DNA from: Phycicoccus avicenniae
GTDB taxonomy: Bacteria; Actinomycetota; Actinomycetes; Actinomycetales; Dermatophilaceae
Assembly: GCF_018139485.1 (NCBI RefSeq)
Contig: NZ_JAGSNF010000004.1
Location: forward strand, 186,001-250,000
DNA length: 64,000 bases
Direction of reading: 5' to 3'
In this document: positions 26,537-34,217 of the stretch, piece after piece
Layout of the letters: each line of letters begins with the position of its first letter
Numbering within the stretch: position 1 is the first letter of the stretch
Translations under genes and position numbers: made by a program
Notes under the pieces: model-generated
Database searches by the model: none
The model's input: only the letters and a program-made list of their open reading frames with translations
What the model was told of the DNA's origin: nothing

Positions 26537-27171
26537 TGCCCTACACCGTGTGCATCGTCGACGACAGCGACGTGATGCGTCGGGGGATCCGCTCCCTCGT
26601 CGAGACCGACGACGGCCTCGAGATCGTCGCCGAGGCCCGTGACGGGGACGAGGCCGTCGCCGAGGTCGCCCGGACCCGTCCGGACGTCGTCCTCCTCGAC
26701 GTGCGGATGCCCGCGCGCGACGGGGTGTCGGTCGTCCGCGAGATCTCGCAGACCTCGCACGTCCTCATGCTCACGTTCTCGGACGAGAGCGAGGTGATCC
26801 TCGCGGCGCTCGACGAGGGCGCCGTCGGCTACCTCGTGCACGGCACCTTCGACGCCGAGGGCCTCGGGGCGATGGTGCGGGCCGCGGCCCAGGGCATCGG
26901 GTCCCTGTCCGGGCCGGCGCTCGCCGCCGTGCGCGGAGGCTCCGGGACGACCCGGTCGGTGGCCCACCGTGGCGCCTTCGAGCTGTCCGAGCGGCAGGCC
27001 GAGGTCATGGACCTCGTGGCGGCCGGCAAGGGGAACGGGGCGATCGCCCGCGAGCTCTTCCTGTCGGAGAAGACGGTGAAGAACCACATCAACCAGATCT
27101 TCCCCAAGCTCGGCGTCACGACCCGGGCCGAGGCGATCGTCGTGTGGCTCGGCTCCGGGCCCGGGTCGTGA
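26536..27171 (+). CDS. LuxR/NarL-type response regulator, atypical receiver
   Basis: 211 residues; ATG immediately after the kinase, overlapping its stop. The receiver domain has the acidic pocket (IVDDSDV), phosphoacceptor D55 (LLDVRMP) and the Thr switch (LMLTFSDE). The invariant Lys of receivers is His102 here (GYLVHGTF), which may change phosphorylation behaviour. The C-terminal LuxR HTH is intact (LSERQAEVMDLVAAGKGN, then FLSEKTVKNHINQIFPKLGV). The gap of 134 nt to flp carries the GGGCCC-rich promoter element, an obvious candidate target. Confidence 0.9.
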   Translation: MPYTVCIVDDSDVMRRGIRSLVETDDGLEIVAEARDGDEAVAEVARTRPDVVLLDVRMPARDGVSVVREISQTSHVLMLTFSDESEVILAALDEGAVGYLVHGTFDAEGLGAMVRAAAQGIGSLSGPALAAVRGGSGTTRSVAHRGAFELSERQAEVMDLVAAGKGNGAIARELFLSEKTVKNHINQIFPKLGVTTRAEAIVVWLGSGPGS

Positions 27172-27182
27172 CCGGGACCCTT

Positions 27183-27238
27183 TGGGCCTCGCCTTGGGCC
27201 CTCGGGCCCTGGGCGGGCCCCGCCCGTCCCCGTAAGTT
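27183..27238 (+). promoter_or_regulatory. flp promoter with GGGCCC-rich activator-type element
   Basis: Overlapping GGGCCC repeats end in GGCCCTCGGGCCCTG (27197-27211). GGGCCCTGGG (27204-27213) is followed after 19 nt by a TANNNT -10 (TAAGTT, 27233-27238). The element lies just upstream of and overlapping the -35 position. The same arrangement occurs before the two pilin-headed genes (32776 minus strand, 34791 plus strand). Transcription should start about 60 nt before the flp ATG. Confidence 0.6.
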
Positions 27239-27305
27239 CTTCCTCGTCAGGTCGGGGACCGCAGGCCCTCGGAACACAGGGGAAGCACAGACCAAGGAGC
27301 ACACC

Positions 27306-27515
27306 ATGACCCACTCCATCGCCGCCCGCTACACCAGCCTCGCGCGCCGCCTCCGGGAGCGCGCCGAGTCCGGCCAGAACGGCCTCGAGTACCTCGGCAT
27401 GGCGCTCGTCGCCGGTGTCGTCATCGCCGCGATCGCGGGTGTCGTCAACAACGGCTCCGTCACCGGCGTCATCCAGGACGCCTGGAACAACATCCTCAAG
27501 GGTGGCGGCAGCTGA
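27306..27515 (+). CDS. flp: Flp major pilin
   Basis: 69 residues; ATG with AAGGAG 6 nt upstream. Leader of 23 residues ends in ERAESG, with cleavage predicted between Gly23 and Gln24; mature residues 5-6 are Glu-Tyr (QNGLEY), the Flp hallmark. One hydrophobic helix (GMALVAGVVIAAIAGVV) and a short polar tail (NNGSVTGVIQDAWNNILK) complete the pilin. It is a separate transcription unit from the tad machinery, with its own promoter and a hairpin immediately downstream, consistent with a highly expressed structural subunit. Confidence 0.95.
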   Translation: MTHSIAARYTSLARRLRERAESGQNGLEYLGMALVAGVVIAAIAGVVNNGSVTGVIQDAWNNILKGGGS

Positions 27516-27528
27516 CCGACGTGAGGAC

Positions 27529-27558
27529 GGGGCGAGGGCCGGAGACGGTCCTCGCCCC
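27529..27558 (+). terminator. hairpin after flp, partial terminator or attenuator
   Basis: GGGGCGAGG pairs with CCTCGCCCC and the stem continues with GCCG/CGGT pairs around a GAGA loop. It has no T tract. It starts 13 nt after the flp stop and precedes the TadG-like gene by 36 nt, so it may stabilise the flp message and reduce read-through. Confidence 0.65.
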
Positions 27559-27594
27559 TCCCGCGGTCCACACGGAGGGGAAGGGCTCGAGCCG

Positions 27595-28179
27595 ATGAGG
27601 ACGAGACGACAGGAAGCCGGCCAGGCGGTCACCGCCCTGGTCGTCGCGGCGACCCTGCTCGTCGTCGGCGCCGCCCTCGCCCTCGTCTACCGCGGCTCCG
27701 CGGCCGCCAGCCAGGCGAGCACGATCCAGTCCGGGGCGGACGCCGCCGCCCTCGCCGGCGCGCAGCGGGTCGCCGACCAGGCGTGGGGCAAGATCCAGGC
27801 CTCGCTCAACTCCCGTCGAGGGGAGTGGCACGGCAACGACGGGTTCGGCCGGGCACAGTCCTACGCCTCGCGCAACGACACCCGTCTCACCACCTACTCC
27901 TACTTCCCGCTCGCCGACCGGGTCGAGGCCACGGTGACGAGCGACTTCCGGACCGAGACCGGCTCGCCCGAGCGGGCCTCGGCCGTCGCCGAGACCGGTC
28001 GCCGGCTCGCGGTCTGCATCGTCGTGACGATCCCCGGGTCGGTGACCGGGTACGAGACGACCGCGACGTGCGGCGACATCACCGTCGACGTCTACGTCGA
28101 CCCGTCGGGGGGGACCGTCACGCTGCTCACGCCACCCGGCCAGCTGAAGAAGGAGTTCCGGGTCCGCCTCGTCGAGTGA
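27595..28179 (+). CDS. TadG-like Flp assembly protein
   Basis: 194 residues; ATG 27595 with GGAGGGGAAGGG upstream. The N-terminus MRTRRQEAG-QAVTALVVA looks like a pilin leader, but mature position 5 is Ala instead of Glu, so processing is uncertain. A helix (ALVVAATLLVVGAALALV) and the TadE/TadG-type ADAAALAGAQ motif follow, then a beta-rich domain with a Cys pair (LAVCIVV, TATCGDI). TadG-type proteins act in Flp assembly or anchoring. The gene ends the plus-strand tad cluster at a strong bidirectional hairpin. Confidence 0.82.
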   Translation: MRTRRQEAGQAVTALVVAATLLVVGAALALVYRGSAAASQASTIQSGADAAALAGAQRVADQAWGKIQASLNSRRGEWHGNDGFGRAQSYASRNDTRLTTYSYFPLADRVEATVTSDFRTETGSPERASAVAETGRRLAVCIVVTIPGSVTGYETTATCGDITVDVYVDPSGGTVTLLTPPGQLKKEFRVRLVE

Positions 28180-28193
28180 CCCGCCACGAACGT

Positions 28194-28235
28194 CGGAGCC
28201 CGGTCCGCCCGCAGGGGGTGTGGGACCGGGCTCCG
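28194..28235. terminator. bidirectional terminator hairpin
   Basis: A 13-bp perfect stem: CGGAGCCCGGTCC (28194-28206) pairs with GGACCGGGCTCCG (28223-28235), 16-nt loop. It lies between the convergent TadG-like gene and the minus-strand lipoprotein operon and can serve both. There is no T tract. Confidence 0.75.
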
Positions 28236-28291
28236 ATGCGTTCGCCGGTCGCTCCCGTCCGGGGCGCAGCCGCCGTCCCGGGAGCGGGTGG

Positions 28292-28894
28292 TCAGCCCGG
28301 CCGGGACACCGGGAGGGTGAGGTTGTCGAACCAGGGGCTCTTGAGCTCGACCTCGTCGACGTCGTCCGGCAGCGGCGGGAAGAGCGCCGACTGCGGACTG
28401 CTCTCGGTGCCGTCGGTCAGGCGCAGGACCGGGTTCGACACCGCGCCGGGAACCTCCGTGTCGTCCTCGCCCTGGCGGGAGTAGGTGAGGACCCGGTACT
28501 CCGTGTCGTCCACGACCATCCGCGGGTACAGCTCCCAGGACAGGTAGTTGGCGTCCTGCGGGTTGCTGCCCCCACCACCGGTCATCGTCCAGACGAGGAG
28601 GGTCGAGGTGGGGGACGCGTCGAGCCGGTAGAAGGTGAAGGTCGCGCCGCGGAAGCTCGACCCGGAGGCTCCGGTCGTCGTCCCGATCTCCTCGAGCGGG
28701 GCGGCGCCGTCGACGACCTCGCGGGACCGGTCGACCGGAGCCGTCTCGCTGGGCGACGGCGTCCCGGTGGCGCTGGCGCTCGGGCCGTCGCCCGTGGGAG
28801 TGGCGTCGGGCTCGTCGTCCGAGCACCCCGCGAGCAGGCCTGCGGTGAGGGCGGCGACGGCGAGGGCGGCGACACGGTCGCGTCGGAAGGTCAT
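28292..28894 (-). CDS. lipoprotein, paralogue of the 30072-30632 product
   Basis: 200 residues; ATG with GAGGAG upstream on the minus strand. Lipoprotein signal peptide with lipobox LLAGC. A Ser/Thr/Pro-rich spacer is followed by a beta-rich domain with SSFRGATFTFYRLD, TSTLLVWTM and a C-terminal PPLPDDVDEVELKSPWFDN motif. The second lipoprotein (30072-30632) shares the same blocks (SSYSGATFEILRLE, STLLVWS, PPLPENVTSVTLTSPWFGD). It lies 9 nt after the OmpA-domain gene and is surely cotranscribed with it. The family is not one I can name. Confidence 0.85.
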   Translation of the reverse strand: MTFRRDRVAALAVAALTAGLLAGCSDDEPDATPTGDGPSASATGTPSPSETAPVDRSREVVDGAAPLEEIGTTTGASGSSFRGATFTFYRLDASPTSTLLVWTMTGGGGSNPQDANYLSWELYPRMVVDDTEYRVLTYSRQGEDDTEVPGAVSNPVLRLTDGTESSPQSALFPPLPDDVDEVELKSPWFDNLTLPVSRPG

Positions 28895-28903
28895 CGTCGC
28901 TCC

Positions 28904-29953
28904 TCAGCTCGGCAGGGTGATCGTCACCCGGCGGTTCAGGGCACGCCCCTCGGCGGTGCCGTTGTCGGCGATCGGCTCGGCCTCGCCCTTGCCCTCGGTG
29001 CGCACCGTGATGCCGTCGGGCAGACGCTGCTCGAGCGCGCGACCCACGGCCCGGGCGCGGCGCTGGGAGAGGTCGAGGTTGTAGGAGTCGCTCGCGTTGC
29101 TGTCGGTGTGCCCGGTGACGGTGATCGTCCCGCTCGTGCCGGCGGCCTCGATCTGCTCGGCGGCGTCGGCGATGACCGACCGGGCCCGCGAGGTGAGCCG
29201 CGCCTCGTCGGTCGCGAAGAGGACCGACGCGTCGAGGTCGAGCTCCTGCTGCTCGCCGTCCTGGGTCGTCGTGACGTCCTCGGACAGGTCCTTGACCCGC
29301 GACTGGAGATCGAAGACGGAGCGTGAGTCGTCGGCCTCGGCGACCTCCGCCGCGTCGACGGAGGGCCAGCCGGTGCCGACGGCCGGTGCCGCCTCCTCGA
29401 CGGTGGGCTCGAGCGGGCCGTCCTCGACCGGGACCCCTTGGACGAGCTGCGAGGCGACGAACACGTCGACGACGTCGACGTCGTCCGGCACCTCGGCGAG
29501 GACGACGTGGGCGACGGGCGCGCGCTCCGGGTCCTCCGCGGTCGTCGCGAAGTCGACGATCCCCGTCGAGAGGCATCCCGTCGGCGTCGACGCCGCGAGT
29601 GCGCCGTACGCCAGGCCCTGCTCGGCGTCGACGGCCGCGGCGGCGCACAGGGTGTTCGTCCCCTGGGGGAAGACGTAGGTGTTGCCGTTGCCGTACGCCG
29701 AGAAGGTGGCGCGGTCGCCGAGGGCGTCCTGCGGCGTTCCCATCGAGTAGTACAGGACGGTGCCGCCGTCGATGCGGCGCAGCCCGTGGACCGAGAGCAC
29801 GGCGAGGCGGTCGTCGTTGACGTTCCCCACCCAGGTCTGGGCCAGGACGGGGACGTCCTCGACCGTGGGGAGCGGCGGGGCCTCGGTGGCGCCCGCGACG
29901 GTCGGCGTCGCCGTGAGGGCCAGGGCGGCCAGCGTCGCGGCAGCGGTTCTCAT
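28904..29953 (-). CDS. secreted protein with C-terminal OmpA domain
   Basis: 349 residues starting at ATG 29953 (MRTAAATLAALALTATPTVAG, a clear signal peptide); upstream codons in the frame lack a start signal. N-terminal domain of about 200 residues contains SVHGLRRIDGGTVLYYSMG and a GVPVEDGPLEPTVEEAAPAV block, ending in GTGWPSV. It is followed by an OmpA-like domain (about 245-349: SVLFATDEARLTSRARSVI, TVTGHTDSNASDSYNLDLSQ, NRRVTI). OmpA domains bind peptidoglycan, so in this Gram-positive it probably anchors the protein to the wall. A TACAGT hexamer at 29986-29991 (minus strand) is a possible -10. The N-terminal domain is paralogous to the 30629-31417 product, which lacks the OmpA part. 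Confidence 0.9.
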   Translation of the reverse strand: MRTAAATLAALALTATPTVAGATEAPPLPTVEDVPVLAQTWVGNVNDDRLAVLSVHGLRRIDGGTVLYYSMGTPQDALGDRATFSAYGNGNTYVFPQGTNTLCAAAAVDAEQGLAYGALAASTPTGCLSTGIVDFATTAEDPERAPVAHVVLAEVPDDVDVVDVFVASQLVQGVPVEDGPLEPTVEEAAPAVGTGWPSVDAAEVAEADDSRSVFDLQSRVKDLSEDVTTTQDGEQQELDLDASVLFATDEARLTSRARSVIADAAEQIEAAGTSGTITVTGHTDSNASDSYNLDLSQRRARAVGRALEQRLPDGITVRTEGKGEAEPIADNGTAEGRALNRRVTITLPS

Positions 29954-30071
29954 CGTGGATGTTCCCCCGGGTCGGATGCGGACGGTCACACTGTACCGAC
30001 GCGGTTGCGGCACCGGGGGTTCCGTCCGCCCGCCCGTCCCGCGCCCGCCACGCACCCCGGGCGGCGCGGGG

Positions 30072-30632
30072 TCAGGACCGGGTGACGGGCACCGTGACGT
30101 CGCCGAACCAGGGAGAGGTCAGGGTGACCGACGTGACGTTCTCCGGAAGGGGCGGGTACATCGCCCCCTGCGGGTTCGGCTCGGCTCGCATCGCCCGCAT
30201 GTCGACGCACACGCACTGGGTCTCCCCGGTGGGGGTCTCGTAGGTGAGCACGGAGAAGGCCTTCCGCTTGGTGTTGAGCACCGGGAAGCTCTCCCACAGG
30301 CGGACGTCGAAGTCGGACCCGGCGCGGACCGTCCGGGGGTGGGTGGCGGACCAGACGAGCAGGGTCGAGCGCTCGTCGCTCTCGAGCCGGAGGATCTCGA
30401 AGGTGGCCCCGGAGTAGGACGAGCCCTCCCTCGCCGTCGTCGTCGCGAGCGGCCGGTACTCCGGGGCCTCGACGAAGTCGGCCGTGGGGCCGGCGCTCGT
30501 CGGGGTGGGGCTGCGGGCGATCGTCAGCGTCGGGCTGGCGGAGGGGCTCGACGCGGACTCCCCGGAGCAGCCGGCGAGGGCGAGGGCGGCGGCGATCGCG
30601 GCCGCGGAGAGACGGGAGGGCACCGGGGTCAT
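30072..30632 (-). CDS. lipoprotein, paralogue of the 28292-28894 product
   Basis: 186 residues; ATG 30632 overlaps the stop of the upstream gene (ATGA). Lipobox ALAGC after a short hydrophobic segment. The mature part shares the SGATFEILRLE, STLLVWS and C-terminal PPLPENVTSVTLTSPWFGD blocks with the other lipoprotein, and adds a Cys-x-Cys (QCVCVDMR). The gene pair (secreted SVHG-domain protein plus lipoprotein) is duplicated in this island, which suggests that the two products form a complex. Function unknown. Confidence 0.85.
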   Translation of the reverse strand: MTPVPSRLSAAAIAAALALAGCSGESASSPSASPTLTIARSPTPTSAGPTADFVEAPEYRPLATTTAREGSSYSGATFEILRLESDERSTLLVWSATHPRTVRAGSDFDVRLWESFPVLNTKRKAFSVLTYETPTGETQCVCVDMRAMRAEPNPQGAMYPPLPENVTSVTLTSPWFGDVTVPVTRS

Positions 30633-31417
30633 CCCTCGGTCGCCGACGGCGAGGGGGACGGGGACGGCGACGACGTGGCGGAGGGGTCCGGTGTCGGCTG
30701 GGGCTCGGGGCGGTCCCGCACCGTCGTGACGAGGGCCCGACGGGTGCCGTCCCGGACGGCGTCCACGAGCTGGGTCGTCGGGATCGTCGGCCAGCCGGTG
30801 CCGACCGTCGGGGCCGGGTCGTCGACCTCGGGTGTGAGCGGGCCGTCGCCGACGGGGACCCCCCGGACGAAGGCGCTGCCGATGAGGACGTCGACCTCGG
30901 TGAGCCGCTTCGGGACCGGGGCGAGGGCGACCCACTGGACGACGGCGCGCTCCGAGAGCCGGAAGCGGTCCTCCGGAGCCACGGGCGGCGGGGCCTTGAC
31001 GGCCTCGCCCCGCTCGGTGCGCAGGGCCGCGTACGACCGCTTGCCGGGGACGTCGATGACGGCGGCGGTGTCCATGAAGGTGGCGCCGGACGACGCCTGG
31101 AGGGTGCCGTAGGTCTCGGGCCCGGTGCCGTAGCGGGTCACGGGGAGCAGCTCGGGGTCCGGGGCCTCGCCGGAGAACCCGACCGAGTAGTAGAGGATCG
31201 TCGCCGCCTCGAAGCGCCGGACGCCGTGGACGCTCACCGTCATCGTCGGAGGACGCTCCTCGGTCTCGCCGAGGGCGGCCACGAAGGCCTGCCCGAACAC
31301 GGGGACGACGTCGTCGGAGGGGACGTCGGCGGGCACCGGTGCGGCGCCCGACAGCGCGAGGCCCACCGCGGCCACGACGCCCCCGAACGCGGCCCGCACA
31401 GCTCCTCGCCCCGACAC
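30629..31417 (-). CDS. secreted protein, paralogue of the OmpA protein N-domain
   Basis: 262 residues from GTG 31417; a TATCGT hexamer ends 7 nt before it, so the message is probably leaderless. Signal peptide (AAFGGVVAAVGLALSGAAPVPA). The body matches the N-domain of the 28904-29953 product: VSVHGVRRFEAATILYYSVG, GVPVGDGPLTPEVDDPAPTV and GTGWPTI. Instead of an OmpA domain it ends in a Ser/Pro-rich tail. It overlaps the downstream lipoprotein gene. Two 11-bp direct repeats precede its promoter. Confidence 0.82.
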   Translation of the reverse strand: MSGRGAVRAAFGGVVAAVGLALSGAAPVPADVPSDDVVPVFGQAFVAALGETEERPPTMTVSVHGVRRFEAATILYYSVGFSGEAPDPELLPVTRYGTGPETYGTLQASSGATFMDTAAVIDVPGKRSYAALRTERGEAVKAPPPVAPEDRFRLSERAVVQWVALAPVPKRLTEVDVLIGSAFVRGVPVGDGPLTPEVDDPAPTVGTGWPTIPTTQLVDAVRDGTRRALVTTVRDRPEPQPTPDPSATSSPSPSPSPSATEG

Positions 31418-31424
31418 ACCGGGG

Positions 31425-31483
31425 ACGATACCCGCCGACCGCGGGGCCGGCCGGGTGAACGGGACCGCGCGCGGGTGAACGGG
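31425..31483 (-). promoter_or_regulatory. leaderless promoter with two 11-bp direct repeats
   Basis: On the minus strand CCCGTTCACCC occurs at 31483-31473 and again at 31463-31453, start-to-start distance 20 nt (two helical turns). The second copy ends 22 nt before the -10 TATCGT (31430-31425), so it touches the -35 zone. The start GTG of the downstream gene is 7 nt after the -10. This is the geometry expected of a transcriptional activator site. Confidence 0.6.
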
Positions 31484-31495
31484 TGGCGACGGCGG

Positions 31496-32776
31496 TCAGC
31501 CCGCGCCCATGCACCCCGCCCACGGCACCCAGCCGGTGCCGTCGTCGTACTCCGCGTCGGTGAGGGCGGCGCTCGGTAGCGAGAACGCGCCTTCCAGCCC
31601 GACCTCCCCGAGGAGCTTCCCCGAGGCATTAGCGCTGATGTCGAGGCTGTCCCCGGTGTCGTAGGTGAGGCGGGTCTGCTGGCCCCGCTCGTCGATCATC
31701 GCCGCGAAGTCCTCGGTGGCCGGACGGTCGAGCAGCAGCCCACCCGGGCCTGCGACCGCTGTCGTCGCGGCCTCCGCGAGGTAGTCCTCGAAGAGCTGCC
31801 GGTCGGCGTCGCTGTCGAGCGAGACGGTGTCGGTGTAGACCGAGCGCTCCCCGTCCGTGACGACGTTGGTCTCGAACCGGACCGCGGTGGTCTCGCCGTC
31901 CGCGTCGGTCTCGACGACCATCCGGGTCGACGCGGTGCCACCGAGCGAGCCGGCCTCGATCGAGATGGCCCCGCTGAGGTCGAGGGTGCCGCTCGCGCCG
32001 ACGTAGTACGTGCGCCGCCCGTCGGCGTGCACCTCGACGGCGCCGTCCGCGCCGACCGCGGCCTCTAGCTCGCCGCCACCGACCCACGCGGTGATCCCGG
32101 CGGACCCGGACGCGCTGAGACCGCCGGAGTAGACGACGCTGTCGGGCTCGCGGGGCTTGTCGACGAAGCCGGTCTGCTCGCCGATCCAGGTGATGGGGCC
32201 GGACAGCGGTCCGGTCGTGGAGTCGACGGTGTCGGCGAAGCGGGCGTAGTCGACGAGCGCGGCGAGCTCGTCCTCGCTGCGGACGGTCCAGACCTGTGAC
32301 TCGGCGGCGTCGAGGTAGGCGCCGCCGCCGGCGTAGAGGTCACTGCCCCACCGGGTGCCGTTGACCTCGAGCCGGGCGTCCCAGCCGACCCCGCCCTCGA
32401 CGCCCAGCTGGCCCCCGTCGACCATCGCGACCCGGTAGGTCCCGTCGCTCAGCTCCTCGACGACGAGGGCGCGCTCGTTCTTGCCGGACACGACGAAGGC
32501 GGCCTTCATGCTCGCCCGGTGGCCGTCCTCGCCGACGACGCACGGCTCGGTCGGCACCTTCGGGTTCGCCAGCTGCGACCCGTCGCCGGAACAGTCGCCC
32601 TGCCCGAGGCTCGTGATGGCGCACCAGGCCTGGGAGACGGTGGCCCCCACCGACCCGGTGTTGACCGTGAGCGCGACGGCGACGATGACGACGCCGGCGA
32701 TGAGCGCGCCCCCGATCTTCTCGAGGGACGCCTGGCCGCTCTCGGCCGCGCGCCGTGCTGGTCCCGCCCCGGTCAC
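31496..32776 (-). CDS. Flp-pilin-headed protein with large beta-rich ectodomain (copy 1)
   Basis: 426 residues from GTG 32776; AAGGG lies 9 nt upstream and no other start fits after the promoter. The head AESG-QASLEKIGGALIAGVV is a pilin leader (cleavage Gly14/Gln15, Glu19 at mature position 5) with a helix, and continues to align with Flp through NTGSVGATVSQAW. Then comes a Cys-rich junction (AWC...GDC...PCVV) and about 350 residues rich in short beta strands (ALVVEELSDGTYRVAMVDGG), ending in WAGCMGAG. The 34791-36284 product has the same order of blocks. It could be a large minor pilin or a pilus-tip adhesin; no known domain is recognised in the ectodomain. Divergent from a lipoprotein gene. 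Confidence 0.82.
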   Translation of the reverse strand: MTGAGPARRAAESGQASLEKIGGALIAGVVIVAVALTVNTGSVGATVSQAWCAITSLGQGDCSGDGSQLANPKVPTEPCVVGEDGHRASMKAAFVVSGKNERALVVEELSDGTYRVAMVDGGQLGVEGGVGWDARLEVNGTRWGSDLYAGGGAYLDAAESQVWTVRSEDELAALVDYARFADTVDSTTGPLSGPITWIGEQTGFVDKPREPDSVVYSGGLSASGSAGITAWVGGGELEAAVGADGAVEVHADGRRTYYVGASGTLDLSGAISIEAGSLGGTASTRMVVETDADGETTAVRFETNVVTDGERSVYTDTVSLDSDADRQLFEDYLAEAATTAVAGPGGLLLDRPATEDFAAMIDERGQQTRLTYDTGDSLDISANASGKLLGEVGLEGAFSLPSAALTDAEYDDGTGWVPWAGCMGAG

Positions 32777-32828
32777 CTCGTCCGCCCTTCGCTCGTCCTC
32801 GTCCGGTCCCTCCCGGCCGGACGTCGCG

Positions 32829-32883
32829 ATCCTCGCAGCACGGGTGCCGGGGCGGCAGGGCCCAGGGGCCCGGCCTCGGGCCC
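32829..32883 (-). promoter_or_regulatory. promoter of pilin-headed gene 1 with GGGCCC-rich element
   Basis: On the minus strand a 28-nt block (32883-32856) ends in GGCCCCTGGGCCCTG and is followed after 19 nt (counted from GGGCCCTGCC) by GAGGAT (32834-32829), a near-consensus -10. The 28-nt block matches the one before the second pilin-headed gene at 25 positions by eye, and the 15-nt end is identical there. Predicted 5' leader is about 45 nt. Confidence 0.6.
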
Positions 32884-32951
32884 AGGCGTGGTGCGGAGGT
32901 CGGGTCCTCGGGCGGATCCCCGGGGGCGCCCGCTCGGGCATGATGGGCCGG

Positions 32952-33605
32952 GTGAGGACGACGGGGAGGACGACGGTCCGGGTGGCGTCGCTGCTGGCGG
33001 GCACCGTGGCGGTGCTCGTGGCGGCCGCCTGCTCCGGACCCGGGGCGGAGGACGGGACCGGCACGGACCGGCTCGAGAGCATCCGACCGAGCGCCACGGC
33101 GAGCGACCTGGCGCCTGCCGCCGCGCCGCCGCCGGGGTTCCGGACGGTGACTGCCGAGGGCTTCACCATCGCGGTGCCCGAGGGGTGGGAGGAGCGGACG
33201 ACCGCGCCGCAGGAGGGCCCGAGGGGGGAGTCCACGACGACGACCGGCTTCCGGCCCCCCGGCGGGGACACCGAGACCTGGCAGGGTCTGAGCGTCGTCG
33301 TCGTCGAGAACGACCCGGTCCCGGTCACCGAGAGCAGCGAGGTGCTCGCCTCGACGAAGCAGGACGTCGCCGGCGCGACCGATGTCACCCGGCGCAGCGT
33401 CGAGTGGCCCGGGGCGAGCGAGGCGGTCGTCGTCGACTGGACCGAGGAGGTCCGCTCGACGCCGGTGCGCTACCGCCAGCTCATGCTGCGGGTCGGCGCG
33501 TCCACGACGGTGAACGTCGTCGCCCTCACCCGGGAGGACCTCTTCGCCGACGGCGACGCGGCGAGCGCCCTGCGGACGGTCGCGCTGACCCCCGAGGCCG
33601 CCTGA
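32952..33605 (+). CDS. lipoprotein with PsbP/LpqN-like domain (partner of copy 1)
   Basis: 217 residues from GTG 32952. CATGAT ends 7 nt before this GTG, which fits a leaderless message; an upstream in-frame ATGATG at 32940 is the alternative and would overlap that -10. Signal peptide with lipobox VAAAC. The mature part begins with a short Ser/Pro/Ala spacer, then FTIAVPEGWEERTTA, a pattern typical of LpqN/PsbP-like lipoproteins, and ends with ALRTVALTPE. The product at 36316-36834 has a similar layout and also neighbours a pilin-headed gene. It may assist surface display of the pilin-headed protein (inference). Confidence 0.8.
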   Translation: MRTTGRTTVRVASLLAGTVAVLVAAACSGPGAEDGTGTDRLESIRPSATASDLAPAAAPPPGFRTVTAEGFTIAVPEGWEERTTAPQEGPRGESTTTTGFRPPGGDTETWQGLSVVVVENDPVPVTESSEVLASTKQDVAGATDVTRRSVEWPGASEAVVVDWTEEVRSTPVRYRQLMLRVGASTTVNVVALTREDLFADGDAASALRTVALTPEAA

Positions 33606-33647
33606 GCCCGCGCCGGCGTCGCTCCGGCGTCCGTCGATCCCGCAGGG

Positions 33648-34169
33648 TCAGCGGCGACGGGGGTCGGAGGCCCGGGCCACGACCCGCATGACGAGGGCGG
33701 TCCCGGCGATGAACAGGCTGCCGACGACGAGCGCGACGGAGAACACGAGCGCCTGACGGCCGGGGCTCGTCGCGACCGCGACCGAGGCGAGGCCGTCCCC
33801 GGTGCACGTCATCTCACGCCCCGCGAAGGCCTCCGAGACCGGCAGGGCCTCGACGTGCTCGACGCCGTCGACGTCGATGGTGTCGGGGAGCACCGGGGGC
33901 ACGGCGGAGCCGGACCGGGACAGCTCGCCGAAGGTGCACGTGACCGCCGACCCGGCGAGGTCCGCAGGGGCGACGAAGACCGCGGCGTCCCCGTCGACGT
34001 CGTCGCCGAGCGTCACCGGTTCGCCGGGGGCGGCCCGCAGCGCCACCGACGGCGCGGCCGAGAGCGCGACGACTCCGAAGGCCAGACCCGCGAGCAGGAC
34101 GACGGCCGAGCCGGTGAGCACGAGGGGCCAGAACCGGGCGGACGAGTACGGGAACGACGAGGCCGGCAT
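33648..34169 (-). CDS. two-helix membrane protein of unknown function
   Basis: 173 residues; ATG 34169 with GATGAT ending 6 nt upstream, probably leaderless. A first helix (PLVLTGSAVVLLAGLAFGVV), an extracytoplasmic domain of about 100 residues with two cysteines (AVTCTFGELSRSGSAVPP; REMTCTGDG), a second helix (LVFSVALVVGSLFIAGTALV) and the tail ASDPRRR. The arrangement and the two Cys blocks resemble the 17991-18563 product. Function is unknown; both copies border pilus-related genes. Confidence 0.8.
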   Translation of the reverse strand: MPASSFPYSSARFWPLVLTGSAVVLLAGLAFGVVALSAAPSVALRAAPGEPVTLGDDVDGDAAVFVAPADLAGSAVTCTFGELSRSGSAVPPVLPDTIDVDGVEHVEALPVSEAFAGREMTCTGDGLASVAVATSPGRQALVFSVALVVGSLFIAGTALVMRVVARASDPRRR

Positions 34170-34217
34170 GGGAGGATCATCCCAGTTCGGACCGACGTCG
34201 ACCCGAGGGAGCACGGC

